Shown piece by piece: positions 49,174-61,259 of a stretch of 64,000 nucleotides of DNA (within the stretch, counting starts at the first letter, position 1; the number at the start of each line of letters is the position of its first letter). The notes beneath the pieces were generated by a model. That model was not told where the DNA came from. It searched no databases and was given only the letters and a program-made list of their open reading frames with translations. The DNA is from Phellopilus nigrolimitatus (lineage: Eukaryota > Basidiomycota > Agaricomycetes > Hymenochaetales > Hymenochaetaceae), in the NCBI GenBank assembly GCA_021029095.1, contig JAJOHG010000053.1, forward strand, positions 124,001-188,000. Direction: 5' to 3'. A program made the position numbers and the translations under genes.

Positions 49174-51123
49174 TTACATCGGCCTGGTATGCTCCTCTCC
49201 AAGCTCCAGTGTTTCTAGACCCAAACGAGTGAAGTGTGACATCTGCATCTCGCTGGAGTCCGAACTCGAGACCGAGGCCATGATCTTCTTTGGTCCGTCG
49301 CCGCCTCTGTTCGCACCAGGCCCCACAGTATACGGCACAAGTGCACCACGCAGATTGAGCGCAATGCGGCTGCCGACGATGCTGAAGCTTGCGCGCAGCG
49401 TGGGTGTAAGTGCGCCTATAAGCCCCTCTCGCAAAGATGGAAGCCCGGCAAGGAGTATGAAGTTCGATATGCTGAGCGCTGCAAAGAGACAATCCTGTTC
49501 AGTTCAGTTTTCGATTTTGATTTTGATAGATGGACTTTGGGAAGAGAAAGGGAATTGGTAGATCCGGCCTGGCCTGCGCAAAAACTCGCAAGCAGATGAG
49601 TTTCTCACCGAGCATGATTGAGTAGTACAAGAAGCCATCGCGCACGAGGACGGTCAGGAGACGGGTTCTGGCGACCTTGACTGCGAGTGGGAAAGTACAG
49701 TAGAATCAAGACACGGTCAGATCTTTAACTTATAAATGAAGTATAATCACATGTTCTCAGAGCTCTTGCGAGCGTGAGCCCGAAGATCACAGTATCAAAA
49801 GCAATGACGGCTGACCACACCGGGATAGTAACCGTCGGACTGAAGCGCGTAAGACCACTGGTACAGCCGAGAATTGGGCGGAGGCTGATTACCAAGAAGA
49901 AAATAAGGAACATTGAATATATTGCCTGATATACAGTGTACAAGGAACTTACAGTGGTTCGCTCTTGACTGAAGTAAGAAACAAGACGCAACAGTTCAGC
50001 AGTTAGTTGGTTTATGCAACAAGTTATAAATTTGTACAATGAAATTTCTGCATGACGCGAATCATGGTAGCTAAGATGGTCACATCGGTAGCCTTGGCGG
50101 GAGGTTGAAACAATACCAATCAATCATTCAACAAATGCCACATCCTGAAATCACCCACCAAAGCAGTAAGGACGAGGAGTGCAACAATCACACGGTTTCG
50201 TTCCCAGAGAGCGATTATCCTGAGGATGACAACGACTGAGAGGGGCGGGCAGTATTCAGATATAGCTCTTGAACCAAGTTGGATGATCCCGGAGCTCACT
50301 TTGCAGAGGAATCAAGAAAACCAGGGTACCCCTTAGCAGCATAGGTCAGCGAACCATGTCAGCGGATAGAAGCAAACTCACCAAGTGGAAAAATAATTTG
50401 CTTCGATTTTGCAGCTACGACACACATGTTAGGTTTGAGGCTTTTCTTGTCTATATTAAGTTACGAACAACTTTTGAGTCTGTAGTCAGCGTTTTCATAT
50501 TTAGTGTCAGTTGCTTGGACGCACTGTATCAGAGGCATGAAGGTCGACTGAGTCTATACCCATGTACGGTAGCGATGTTAGTCCATTCTCCTGATTGAGA
50601 CGAGCCAAATAGGATAGGATACGCACAAATAACATATAGGATACCTTCGATTACAGCTGGGTATCTAATGAGAAAAAAAAGAAACTTTCCACGCGTCCAT
50701 TTTGCTCTCCAGACGAGGGAATACTGAAAATGAGTGGGAGTTTTAGAATCTGTCGCAAATGTCTTATAAAACTCGAGGCGGAGCGTACCTCTCTAAGTAG
50801 TGGAAAGGAATATGCAGGTAAGTATAATGTATGCAGATAGATTACGTGCAGAGACAAAATAAGATATGAGACATACTGTTCGATCGTGATCATAATGTCA
50901 TAAAGCATAGCAGAGAGTGAAATCACTCGAGAGCTTTCAGTACGGTACATCTCGCGATTCGTCAAATACAGCTCACCTGCCAGATACTTTGTAATTGAAG
51001 AGAGGTAAGGCAAAGCACGGATACGAAATTTCGTCACGCACTCTACATGTTTGTTGGTCTTGTACAACCTGGTTAAGCAACTTCAGCAGGTCTCCAAAAG
51101 GCAGGTTGCTTCCTTCAACGATG
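49174..51123 (-). CDS. DUF6533 family multi-pass membrane protein
   Basis: Membrane protein family common in Agaricomycetes, function unknown. It is reconstructed over about seven exons from a probable start MSSIVEGSNLPFGDLL at 51123. The signature segment is VISLSAMLYDIMITIEQ, followed by WRAKWTRGKFLFFLIRYPA. Later pieces are ALWERNR, TIPVWSAVIAFDTVIFGLTLARAL, ARTRLLTVLVRDGFLYY and the last exon with SISNFILLAGLPSL, LRASFSIVGSRIALNLRG and the soluble tail ending EEHTRPM at 49174. The central exons (50150-50600) are uncertain. The gene lies in the spacer and is not duplicated. Confidence 0.7.
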
Positions 51124-52004
51124 GAACTCATTCCGATTGGTCAGTTAGGAAAAGTCGGCAAGATAGTGTCTGGCTGTTGTTGACCTGCGGTAGACACTTC
51201 TTATAAAGTCTCATGAGCACATCATCATTGATGTGCACGCATGTCCGATGCTGATGCTGTTTGTCTCTATTTCCGACAGGATCACGAAACCGAGTGCCAA
51301 AAGGATAGAGCGCACTGCATATTCAGCACAGAAACTGTTGCATCTTGTTGCATCTTTGAGCTAACAGATGCGACTCCGAAGCCACTGTTTCGGAGGCGTT
51401 TACAATCAAAAGAGGATTGTGCGCCTGTCTGTAACAGTGGTCCAAAGGCGCGGCCCTGAAAATGGATTTAATGGCAGTGAATATGCTCCTGAGTCTCCGA
51501 CCTTCCAGCCATTGTGAACTGATTCATATGCCAGGTATAACTTTGTTGCTCGGGTCTCTGCTGAAGTATACCGTGGATTGCGAACTTCAGAGAGATTGGT
51601 TTGTGACCGATCATAGCGGGTAGTGCCTGCCTGTGTTCCAACGAATGACCGAATGACGTATCGTGGAAACACAACCGCGGCGTTTTCTTTCCTTTTCCGG
51701 TGCATTCTGCGTGTCCGTTTACCGTACGGGTCTCACAGCATGAACCTGAACTTTTCTTCACGCTGTGTCTAACTGAGTCTAACATGACTTCGCGTCTGCT
51801 GTGTTCTTTTCGATACCCGACCATTTGCGTCTCCTCCGCGTTCTCAGTCTGATTTTCGCGGCCAATCACATAATAATATTGCGCACACGGTGTCATTTAT
51901 ATTTTATGGACATTTTTACACTCGAGAAGCCACAGTTTGGGCGCCCGGGACACGCACCGTCGGCTTGCAAAGTTATCGATCGTGTACTGTCGGCGACTAT
52001 ATAA
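51124..52004. other. Intergenic, no supported gene
   Basis: Short frames on both strands without domains. No similarity to the arms noticed. Confidence 0.4.
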
Positions 52005-52380
52005 ATGGAGAGCTCATTTCCCACAAGCCTACGACTCTGCGAGCACGTCTGCTCGTTCACTGAACCGCCTCATTCGCTAAGTACCAGTCCATTGCTGTTA
52101 CCACCGACCTCAGTGTCACGAAATGGAACACGCCATCTTTACAGCTTCTACTGCTTTCTCAGATATCCCTGTACTCCAAAATTATCGTTGACGCTGGTTA
52201 TACTTGACAATGTGTCATGGACAGCTCGCAGACTGGAATATGATCTGACATATGCATTACCAGGAAGGCTCATCGTGGACTGTCGACATCGACTAGCTGT
52301 AAGACTCGATGATGGCACTGAAGCCAGACCCTCAGTACATAACTTGCGTTGCTGAAGAATCCTAAGCTGTCCGGTCCTGA
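52005..52380. repeat. Third copy of the spacer module
   Basis: Similar over its whole length to 56240-56660 in the same orientation, from the actctgcgagca stretch near 52030 to ccctcagtaca near 52330. It abuts the inner end of the right arm. An open frame of 116 codons here is not conserved in the other copies. Confidence 0.65.
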
Positions 52381-52516
52381 GGAGAGCTCTTAGATAACAT
52401 GTAGTTGAGACATAAGAAGACGGACTTGAATTTTTCAAAAGTACACAACATTCATACAAAGCTAACAAACATTCCTAAACTTCTTTTCCCGTTCCAAAAT
52501 CGCAAGGACTTAATGC

Positions 52517-53578
52517 TCAATGACCATAGATCTGGACAATGGTGTCAACGACCTTCGCGGGCTTCCACTCGGGCCAGTCATCGTTCCCCAGCTCGTCTGG
52601 CTTGCCGACAACGCCCTTGCCCGCATCCCACTCCAAAATGAGGATCGACGGGAAGTCTGCTGGGTTCTTCGCAACCGCCGCCTCGAACTCGGCGCGCGGG
52701 CGGTGCGTGACGGCGAGCGGCTTGCCTGTACGTGTGCTATAATCGGCTACAATCTGGTTGAAACTCTGGAATTGCTTTTTCGTCAATAACCCTGCATCTT
52801 GAATGGACTGAAATGGCTACGCACGATGCGGTCGCCCTCAATGCGGAAGATGCGCCCCTCGATCTTGGCGCGCGGGAGGGCCGTGAGCGAGTGCGCGACG
52901 AAGCGCCCAATATCCGTGCGGTGAGTGAACGAGATGGGCGCAGTGCCCGAGCCGCCGATGCTTGCCTTCCCGTTCTTGAAGTCAAATCCAAACGCCTCCG
53001 CGAATCCCCTACCGCGCCGAACATTTAGCTCACGAGATACAATAGAAATATGCATCGGCGGACTTACGGCGCGAAGATGAAGTCGGTGAACGGCCCGGTG
53101 TAAAATGCCGCGTACGGCAGCCCGAGCTCCGCAAGCGTGCGCCTGAGCGCGGCCTTCACAGCGAAGATGCCCTCCGTCGCGCCGTCCGTCGGGTTCCCGA
53201 ATTCGGAGGGCACGAACAGCCGCACGCCGGCGGTCTTCGCCGCGCGCGCGAGGTCCGCCTGCTGTGCGATCGCGGGCCCGCCGAGGGTGGAGATGAGGAC
53301 GTCTATGCCTGCGAGCGCACCCGCGAGCGAGGCGGGGGACGCGTAGTCTACGGCGGAGAGCTTTGCGCCCTTCGCGACGAGCTCCTCGTGGCCGCCGGAC
53401 TGAAAGCACTGGATGAGCAAGGGTTGTACGGTGAGTAGATAGAGGCGCAGCTCACCGAGCGTGTCAGGACCGAGACGGACGAGACGGCACCCGACGCCTT
53501 CTTGTCGAGGAGAGCTTCAATGATAAACTTGCCGATGTTGCCCGCGCCGGCGACTGCGAAGCTCTTGTATCCAGACAT
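52517..53578 (-). CDS. NmrA-like NAD(P)-binding protein (copy C)
   Basis: Mirror partner of copy B and, like it, carries the NPTDGATEGI insert and a GFAEAFGFDF exon 3 start. However, its last intron and the start of exon 4 (FQSFNQIVADYS) are of the A/D type, while the rest of exon 4 (FPSILILEWDAGKG, VQIYGH) is B type. So the gene is a patchwork. Exon 1 starts MSGYKSFAVAGAG at 53578. All four exons appear open. The predicted activity is as for copy A. Confidence 0.83.
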
Positions 53579-54341
53579 TGCAATTGTAGTAGATGTTTCA
53601 AAGTACTAGTCAATCTGAGAGCACTGAGATCCTGCTCCCCTCTCTTTATAGTACGCCAGCATGTCTAGAATAACCAGCGAATGCGAGCGCCGGGCCATTG
53701 AACGCGACATCGACGCAATTACAAGCAAGACTTCGTCAATCTTCATGCTTACGCGAGACGACCTCCAGACGCCTCCGACTCGGAAACCCGAGAATGGAAA
53801 GTCGGGAGCAAATTCCAGTCAGCGCATGCCCGGATGTGGATAGTTATCATTATAAAAACCCGAAAATAGAAGATGCTGACTAAGGTGACGTAGAAGGCGG
53901 CCGGAGACGCAGTTCTCGCGAAAAGCGAAGATGGAAAGACGTCAGTCAGCTTTGAATTTGAGGAATGGGAACTTGTTCGAAGATGCATACAGTTGATGTA
54001 CCTTAGGGTGTTATCCTTCTTGACTATTGAATTTCGAAGGCTACTGACGTTTATTTTCGTCAACAAGCATCCAAAAGGTGACATGGAATGACGGTGTTTC
54101 AGGAACAATCCTATTATCACTCGAGTGAGCTGTTGGAAAAGCGAGTGGCCCGGCTGGAGGGCTGTGAGGCTCATACTGAAGATTGTCGAAATGGGGGCTC
54201 GTTATGAACGTTTGTCAGTTACCTTCATACCAATACTACTTTTGTACTTCTAAAAAACAATCAAGTCATCTGTATGCTATTTAAGAGTGACTCGCCTCAG
54301 GACTGGTCAGATATATTTTCTTCGTCTAAGTACTGACAACG
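53579..54341. other. Shared upstream region of NmrA copy C and EAF6
   Basis: Divergent promoter region, partner of 41246-41950. No gene. Confidence 0.5.
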
Positions 54342-55753
54342 ATGAGCTCCGAGTCAGCCTGCTCGGAGTCGAATAGTTTCGGTGTACGGGAAACTGATGG
54401 GATCAACGGCGATCAGAGTCAGATAGTGGCCGATCCGCTGCAAGCCGAACTTGTAACTTCTCGTCGAGGACGCGGTCGACCCAGGAAGCATCCGACTCCA
54501 GACGCGACCGTTGCTCAAACTCCTCCTCCTCAAGCACCTCAACGACAAGGACGTCTGGAGCAGGAGGAAATAACCGATAAAGAGGCTCCAGTCATTGGTG
54601 CGCTGGAACTACCTCGTCGGGGAAGAGGCCGACCGAGAAAAGCACCCGTGTCAGACACATTCTCGGTGGTCACTTCGCCAGTGGCTCATCCTGTAGAACC
54701 TGAGACCCATACACGAGACCCGCTGACAGACGCGTCAACATACATCAACCACGACGGCAACTCCAGTGACTCCCCCGACAACAACAACGACGACGAGCAG
54801 ACGCTGACTCCGAAAACAGTCGCGATGGACAGCAACGGAAGTGCAGGTGCAATCCCGATTGCAGAGGACAAGTTACGCTACGAGACCGCCCGCAAGGAGC
54901 TTATACTCTCCCTGCAGAAGAAGCGCGCGGTCGACAGACAACTGGTGAGCCCTTCGTTCTTTCCGACATTCCGAGTCATATGGCACACCCTATCAATTGT
55001 AATTGTTCCTTCTGACAATTGCCGCCCGGTGCTATCTCTGTTTCTATCCTATTGTCCACCTTGTGACGCGCTGACGCCAGCTATCCTCCCCGTCTATAAA
55101 AAGGCGCAGCTTGAGGTCCAGATCTACAACTTCGAGGGCTCCTACCTCTCCGAGACCGCGCAGCACAGTGGCGGAAACATCATTCAAGGCTTCGATGGCT
55201 ACCTCAAGACGCAGAACGTCGGCCGGCGCAGGCACGAGATCACAGACGCCGACCGCGTCTTCTCGAACAGCTCGATGACCTACCAAAAGGTGCGCGGCGC
55301 ACTCCCGTATCTCTTCCCCTTCGCCCCGTGTACTCTCCCCGCGACCCGCGGGAGCTTAATTTATGCAAGGGACATAATTTATTGACGGATTTTGCGCCGT
55401 GCACACAGAGCCTCGAGCTGCTCGGCGACGCAGACGCAGACGCAGACACCATGGCCGACGGCCCTCTCTCGTCCTCGGGCGGGACGCTGAGTCTGCTGGG
55501 CGGCTCGCGCGGGCCGACGCCGGGGTTGACGACGGTCGTTCTTCCGCCGCCGAGCGCACGCAGCCAGCAGGAGCTCAGCGCGGCGCAGCAGAAGAAGGCA
55601 CGCGACAAGGAGTACCAGCGCCGCAAGCGGGCGTCGGCGGCGCGCGACAGGAGCCAGGCGAGGGCCGTGGCGGGCGACGACGACAGCGAGTCTTTTGCTG
55701 CGGGTTCGAGCAGGCGGCCGAGCAAGAAGCCGCGCACTGCGGACGACGATTGA
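54342..55753 (+). CDS. EAF6: AT-hook-EAF6 fusion protein (right copy)
   Basis: Predicted 377 residues in three exons (54342-54944, 55104-55289, 55409-55753) with an unbroken frame. Residues 1 to about 160 form a low-complexity leader starting MSSESACSES with two AT-hook motifs, both RRGRGRPRK, at about residues 41 and 87. AT-hooks bind the minor groove of AT-rich DNA. The EAF6 core begins at the internal Met (MDSNGSAG, 54825) with the same motifs as the left copy. Translation from 54342 would give a DNA-binding EAF6; from 54825, an ordinary EAF6. The second exon of the core keeps FDGYLKTQNVGRRRH. Which start is used cannot be decided from sequence. Confidence 0.8.
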
Positions 55754-55809
55754 ACTCTGAAGTGTATTGCATTAACTAGGAACCTGTATTGGTAGCTGAA
55801 AGGCGACAA

Positions 55810-55985
55810 AATCTCGCATGCAAGTGTGTGTTCACCTTTGGTCCAGAAAGCTTACTTCCGTGTCCATCAGTCGCGATGGATTTCCTGGCTCCCAATTAAC
55901 CTCGAACAGGCACGCCAGATACAGAGCTTCTCCCGTGTCAATACCAGTACTCAATTTGAAGCTCAAGAAGAAAGAAAAAATCATC
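55810..55985 (+). pseudogene. Fragment of the Shieldin-2-like gene (right)
   Basis: Mirror copy of 39600-39785. It begins within aaaggcgacaaaatctcgca (the exon 1 end of the source gene) and ends at the exon 2 segment. It is part of a 190-codon open frame (55818-56390) that shows no domain. Confidence 0.7.
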
Positions 55986-56239
55986 AAACTGGGTCCGGCC
56001 TCTAGCAAAAGTACTGACGTTGCGGAAGTAGCCACTGCCTTTCCGGCGCCTGTTGTATCCGATTTGCATTATACGCTTCCTCAGGCTGCTTTTCGCCGTA
56101 CAATCGCATCGTTTCGTTCCCCTCGCGTACGGCATCCATTATACTATATGGACACCCTGCGCTCAGAATATCATATTTCGCGCGCTCGGCACACTCGCCA
56201 TCCTTTCTGCAAAAATTTCGATCGCATCAACTCAGGTCA

Positions 56240-56660
56240 GAGGACTTATTTTCCCCAGGGCTACAACTCTGCGAGCATGTATATTTTGCTACCACCATTC
56301 ACTGAACTGTCCCCTTCGTCGATTACGGTATCAGGCACCAGTCTTGTCGTCAACCTAGACATCACCGAGCAGAACACGCCGTCTTTATAATTTCTACTGC
56401 TTTCTCACTGGCAGATACCCCTGGACTTCAGAAATATCGCTGACGTTGGTTATACTTGACAAAGTGTTATTGGACAGCTGGAAAGTGGAGTCCGCGGACT
56501 GGAATACAATCTGGTATATGCATTACCAGGAACACTCACAGTGATCTCTCGACATTGACTAGCCGTAGGACTCGATGGTGGCGCGTTCCCATCCAGACCC
56601 TCAGTACAAAACTTGCTTTGCTGAAGAATTCTACCTGCAAGCTTTCAAAATTCTCAACTG
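56240..56660. repeat. Spacer module (right arm copy)
   Basis: Partner of 39030-39330 (inverted) and of 52005-52380 (direct). No gene called. Confidence 0.65.
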
Positions 56661-56825
56661 TATGAATTGTTCGTATAGGGTCAAGGTATTACACCGAAAG
56701 ACCGCCACTTAATCACAGCTTTATTATTACAGACTCGGCCTTATCGAAGTATCAAGAAATTCGACGGAATGCAGTACGAAGACGGCCAACTGGCGAAGTA
56801 CATACGTATGTATGCATTGCATTAA

Positions 56826-57203
56826 TCACAGGCGAGCACAGTTGAGGCCCACGTCTGCGAAAGCGGAAGCAAAAGTCACGAATGCTTAAAGTAGGTTTAA
56901 CAGAGAGTAGAGTGCGATGAGCGTACTGTCGCAGCATGCGAGCACCGCATCGGCAGGGCAGGGGAAAGCGTTAGGGCTGGCGAACACGCACTCCGGAAAG
57001 CCACCCGGGAGGACCTGCAACGGCGAATGCGCTTTAGCTTGCGAGGTTGGGGAAGTGTTTGAGGGAAAACGCACAGATGGAAGATTGCAGCAGCTCAAGA
57101 CGCCGCTGGCGCACTGTGCCGCTTGCGGGGCAGCGTGCGAGAGCACGATGAAAGTTGCCGCAAAGACGGCGGCGAGGAGGTCCTTGGTGAAAATAGCGAA
57201 CAT
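56826..57203 (-). CDS. Short secreted hydrophobin-like 8-Cys protein (right)
   Basis: Exact structural match of the left copy: 378 bases from start to stop, three exons, 81 residues, all eight cysteines kept. It differs at a few residues only (for example MFAIFTKDLL at the start and ADAVLACC in the second half). The intact frame and conserved splice sites in both copies suggest that both are under selection. Confidence 0.7.
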
Positions 57204-58939
57204 TTTGTTTTGCGGAGTTGGTTGGCTGGACGTTGTTTTTATTGTGTGGAAGTGAGGGTGGACTCTGATAACGAAAAACTCCCAGCCTTTATAGCACAGC
57301 GAGACGGGGAGCCCGGGGAGCATGATATGATGCTTGGGTCGATCGACATAGCTGCACTGGTCATTAGGGCCAAGATCGCTGGGTCGACGCTGGCAGTCTT
57401 CGATATTGAAAGAAAGTGAGGTTGTGTTAGCATACTATTTATTCGAAGAAGCACAAGGAGATCCTCGCCCTTGTCGATTGGTAGCCTAACAACTGAATTC
57501 TGAAGTCGGCGCGTGCTCGACTCAGAACACTTCAAAAGCATGCTGTTTTCCGGAAGTGTTTTCTACGATGAGAAGAGTTGAGTCCAACTTCTTTGCACGA
57601 AAAGAGCTTGTGGCTTGCCATAATCAGATTTTGATTGCTCGTGGCCTTCTCTACTACGGTCCCGCACGTCGTTAATGTCAACGCCATTTTTTTTATTGCG
57701 CCGACTTTCGAGTGAATTATGCTCCACAGACGCGCCAAGCACATCTCTCGAGGTCACGTTTGTAAGTTGGATTCGCGGGTTGCTGGTTTTTTCTAGTTCC
57801 TTGGTTTAGACCTACTCCGAGATGGCCGTCAACGAGCTTCCTAGACTACATAGCGAAGATCATCATGAAAGAAAGTCTTATGTTCGTCTTTACACGAGGC
57901 GTCGGAACAGGAATCAAAACGGAAGGTGGCAATGCGGCCCAGAGGACAAATAAAAGAACAGAAAATAAAGCAGAAAGAACTCAAGTAAGGACCGTGCAAT
58001 GGATGCCTTGCTCGGCCGCGAAAACATAAACAATCACAGAGCGACATACCGAACGCCTCATCAAGGGCCTTTATCCTTGGGCGTTGCGAGGATGGGTGGA
58101 CCGCTGGGTAAGACCATGCTTCCGCGAATTAGTTCTTCTGTTTTATGGTGCCAACGCGAGCGGGAAATGAACTTGTAGCAGTTCTGAGATAACGGTCCCG
58201 AAGTCACATATTTGACTTTCATCGGATGGTGAGGCTATTTCTTTTTATAGCTCGAAATCCGTAACAACTTTTCGCGGGAAGTTACAACTGTGACTTGGCA
58301 GGAAACGTAGCCCGTCAAGCAGATATCAATATATCGACCCAAAAAAGGAAACAAATTAAAGCTGAAACGGGTACCCTGACGAAATATTATGCTGAAGTTT
58401 GACGAACGCACTTTGTGCCCGGTCCGACTGCAAATCGCGGCTTCAAGTAGTCAGTTCCCTCAGCGAGGACATATGCGAATCACGTCGCCGCAGCGCGCGT
58501 GCACGCTGGCGTAGATGTGCGCCATTTGGCGACGTCGGTTGGCGGATCATGTAGTGGAATTAGTGACACGCGTCAGATAGTGGACTACTTACAAAGAGGT
58601 AGAAAAGAAACACACGCGCAACAGTTCATGCTCTCTGGTGCGGCTGCAACTGCGAGGCGGTAGGCCATTCACAACTTTGGGTCGTAACGTCCTTGTCACC
58701 GCCCCTGTTCGCCATCTTCGTCGCTAATAGTTCAAGTTCTGGCGTGAAGAATAGGCCATAACATTTCCAAGATGATGTTTGTTCGGTGGTTGCAAATTTA
58801 CTTTCACAGCGATTATGTAATTGGCGCTGGAGAAAATGTTCCACTGACCACGTTTCAGAATCCCCGTTCTGAATCGAATCCCAAATAATCGGCTATCTTC
58901 CCAGTACCGACTCAAATCTTCGGCAAAGCTGTAGGCTTC
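57204..58939. other. Intergenic within right arm
   Basis: Partner of 36407-38269. No coding gene recognised. The part 57595-57785 has a further distant copy at 63430-63550. Confidence 0.5.
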
Positions 58940-60327
58940 ATGTCTAACTTTTGCTCGGGTGACAATGATGGAACTCAGCAGCTAGCAACTAAGGGTTTGC
59001 ATGGCTATTCTAGTCCATTTCGCTCTTTGCTCGATGCCGCCATCGACATCGTCTCGCAAGGCTCGTCTTCCAAAGCATCTGTCGAAATGAAGATATTTCA
59101 GACCGTGCAAGGACATCAAGGCATTCCCAATATTCTGAATCTTGGCGGTTTCATTATCCCTCGTCCTATGTGCATTTCCAGCGATTTGAAGGATGTTCAA
59201 GTTTGCAATGGTTACTACGAAACACGGAACAAGCTGACATGCAAATCTGTCATCGAACCTCGTGTCCAGAATTACTGGATCATTTCGACTAAGGGCGAGA
59301 GTCTCATCGGTGCCAAACCGTACGACATCGCTCGCGCTGCTCTGGACGGCATAATAGGTACGCTTTTCATCGGTCCTTTCTATAGTGTAATCTAAGAAGA
59401 GCATGTAGGTCACTTCAATCTCTTCTTGATAGGTTATCTGCATCAGGATGTCTCCTATGACAGTATTTACAAAATGCCGAAAGCAGTGCAACGCAGTCGC
59501 GATGATATACAGAAGACGAATATATGCTTTTCCCATCCTAAGTGCGTCGTCTCTTCCTTGGGATGGGAGTCGAACTGATATTCGAGCACCAGACTTCAAA
59601 AGACGAGCAAATTTAATTTTTTGTTGGAGCATATGAGTGAATGCTCGGGGTTCATCGTCGATGGCGATCAGGCAGTTGAGTGGAGGAAAGGCCGTGAGGC
59701 AGGGAGACATCGCTCGGTACGTATTTATCATTGTCGCGAAAGAAGCCCTCGACTCTTGAGAACTAAGGACGGCTTCATTCAAAGGGAACTTTGCCGTTTA
59801 TGTCGTACCGGATTACTCGAGGCTGGATCCTAGATGAGTTCATTCTGCACACGGCCATTGACGACCTTGAATCATTCGCGTGGGTGGTCTTGTGGTGTGC
59901 TTTACACAAGCTAGAAAATCCTTCAAAACTCGAGGCTCTTTGGATCGAACGTTTGACCGCCGACGAACTCCGTCATGTTCTTGGTGGAAAGATCAGCATC
60001 ATTTTCGACCTATCTAAGAAATCAGCGATACGTACATTGACGTTCTCCAAACCACTCGTGCTGCTCTTGCCTTTGGTCTCAAAGTGGTTGTCTGTTGCCC
60101 GGGAAGCCGCGGAGCGACTCGATACGTTTCTGCGGGATTTTGTCGAAGACAGCCCGCACGAGACTCTGGAAGACGTCATCACCGATTCTGTTTTCGCCAA
60201 CGAGGAAAATGGATTATATGACCAACTTAAGGACATGTGCATAGGCGTGTATGCAGAGTACCTTCAGGCGGGTGTGGGATTTCTGAAGTCGCGTATGGAA
60301 AGGCCTACAGCGAAGCCGACTGCTTGA
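58940..60327 (+). CDS. FunK1-type protein kinase, partial (copy c)
   Basis: Partner of copy b. The N-lobe exon starts near MSNFCSGDNDGTQQL (58940) and contains QTVQGHQGIPNILNLGGF and KGESLIGAKPYDIARAALDG. A short exon has the catalytic-loop-like YLHQDVSYDS, here with the HxD aspartate kept. The last part reads VDGDQAVEWRKGREAGRHRS, then GTLPFMSYRITRGW and TAIDDLESFAWVVLWCAL, ending AKPTA at 60327. Stops between the exons require introns near 59390-59440 and 59560-59620. Of the copies, this is the one most likely to give a kinase-like protein, still without the usual N-terminal region. Confidence 0.58.
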
Positions 60328-61259
60328 CGCAGTGCGGGTGTAGGTCCTGTGCAACGTTGCATTTCATCGCCGACGTCTCCTGTCTGGACAAGCTGCACCT
60401 TGAATGGGACGGGAAACCTAAAGAATACCAATGGATAGCGGATGGTGGATGAACACATCTCTCAATTATCTTTATTATATTTATCGGTACCACGCCGCAG
60501 ACAAAATTATTAGACATGGCTTGACCACAACATTGGGAATGTAAAGCTCTAGCTCCGAATACTTGTATGCACTGCAGAGTTTCCAGTCTCTGGTTAGCTA
60601 CATAACCTGTAGTAGCCGAACCACTACTTAACTTTTGATCGCCGGCCCTCTGAGTTCGTGCTCGTGAGCTCGTGATTCGAAGCAAGTTTAATCTGTTCAG
60701 TTCTGAGGAGAGTAACATATAATTGGGGCAAAGGAGCAGGGACTTCACTTTCTGCTCTACTGCCATCCCCGAAAAGAATAATGACAGTCGCCGCGGTCAG
60801 ATTGAAACGAAACATTTCACGAGTTACCCGGACTAAGCCAAATTTGGCGCGTGTTGGAAGTGCCGACTCGACGTCTATGTCGGGTTGTTAGGATACTATA
60901 TGCATCCGAAGGTGCGTAGAATAAATATGCACCAAATATGTATCACATGTGCCGGCGAGAAAATATTTGTGCCTGCGTTAGAGTCAAAGTCTAGTTTTGT
61001 CTATTATACTGCTTGTACATTGCTCAACCTGAATATGTTCCGAAATATTTTCAGTCGAGAGACTTTGCCAGCAGACAAAGTGCAGTTGAACAGGCGGGGC
61101 CATCCGATACGCGTCCAAATCTCGCCGAGTCCATGTGAGCTCATTTCGTTTCAATCTGACCCGCGGCTGTCATGACTTACGCAAAGAACAATAAAATACA
61201 TGGCCTTCGTACAAAACCAACAAACATTCCCAATGATTTCCTTTCCACAAGAGTTAAAC
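60328..61259. other. Intergenic within right arm
   Basis: Partner of 34114-35064. No gene; the 153-codon frame 60305-60766 (-) is antisense overlap. Confidence 0.5.
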
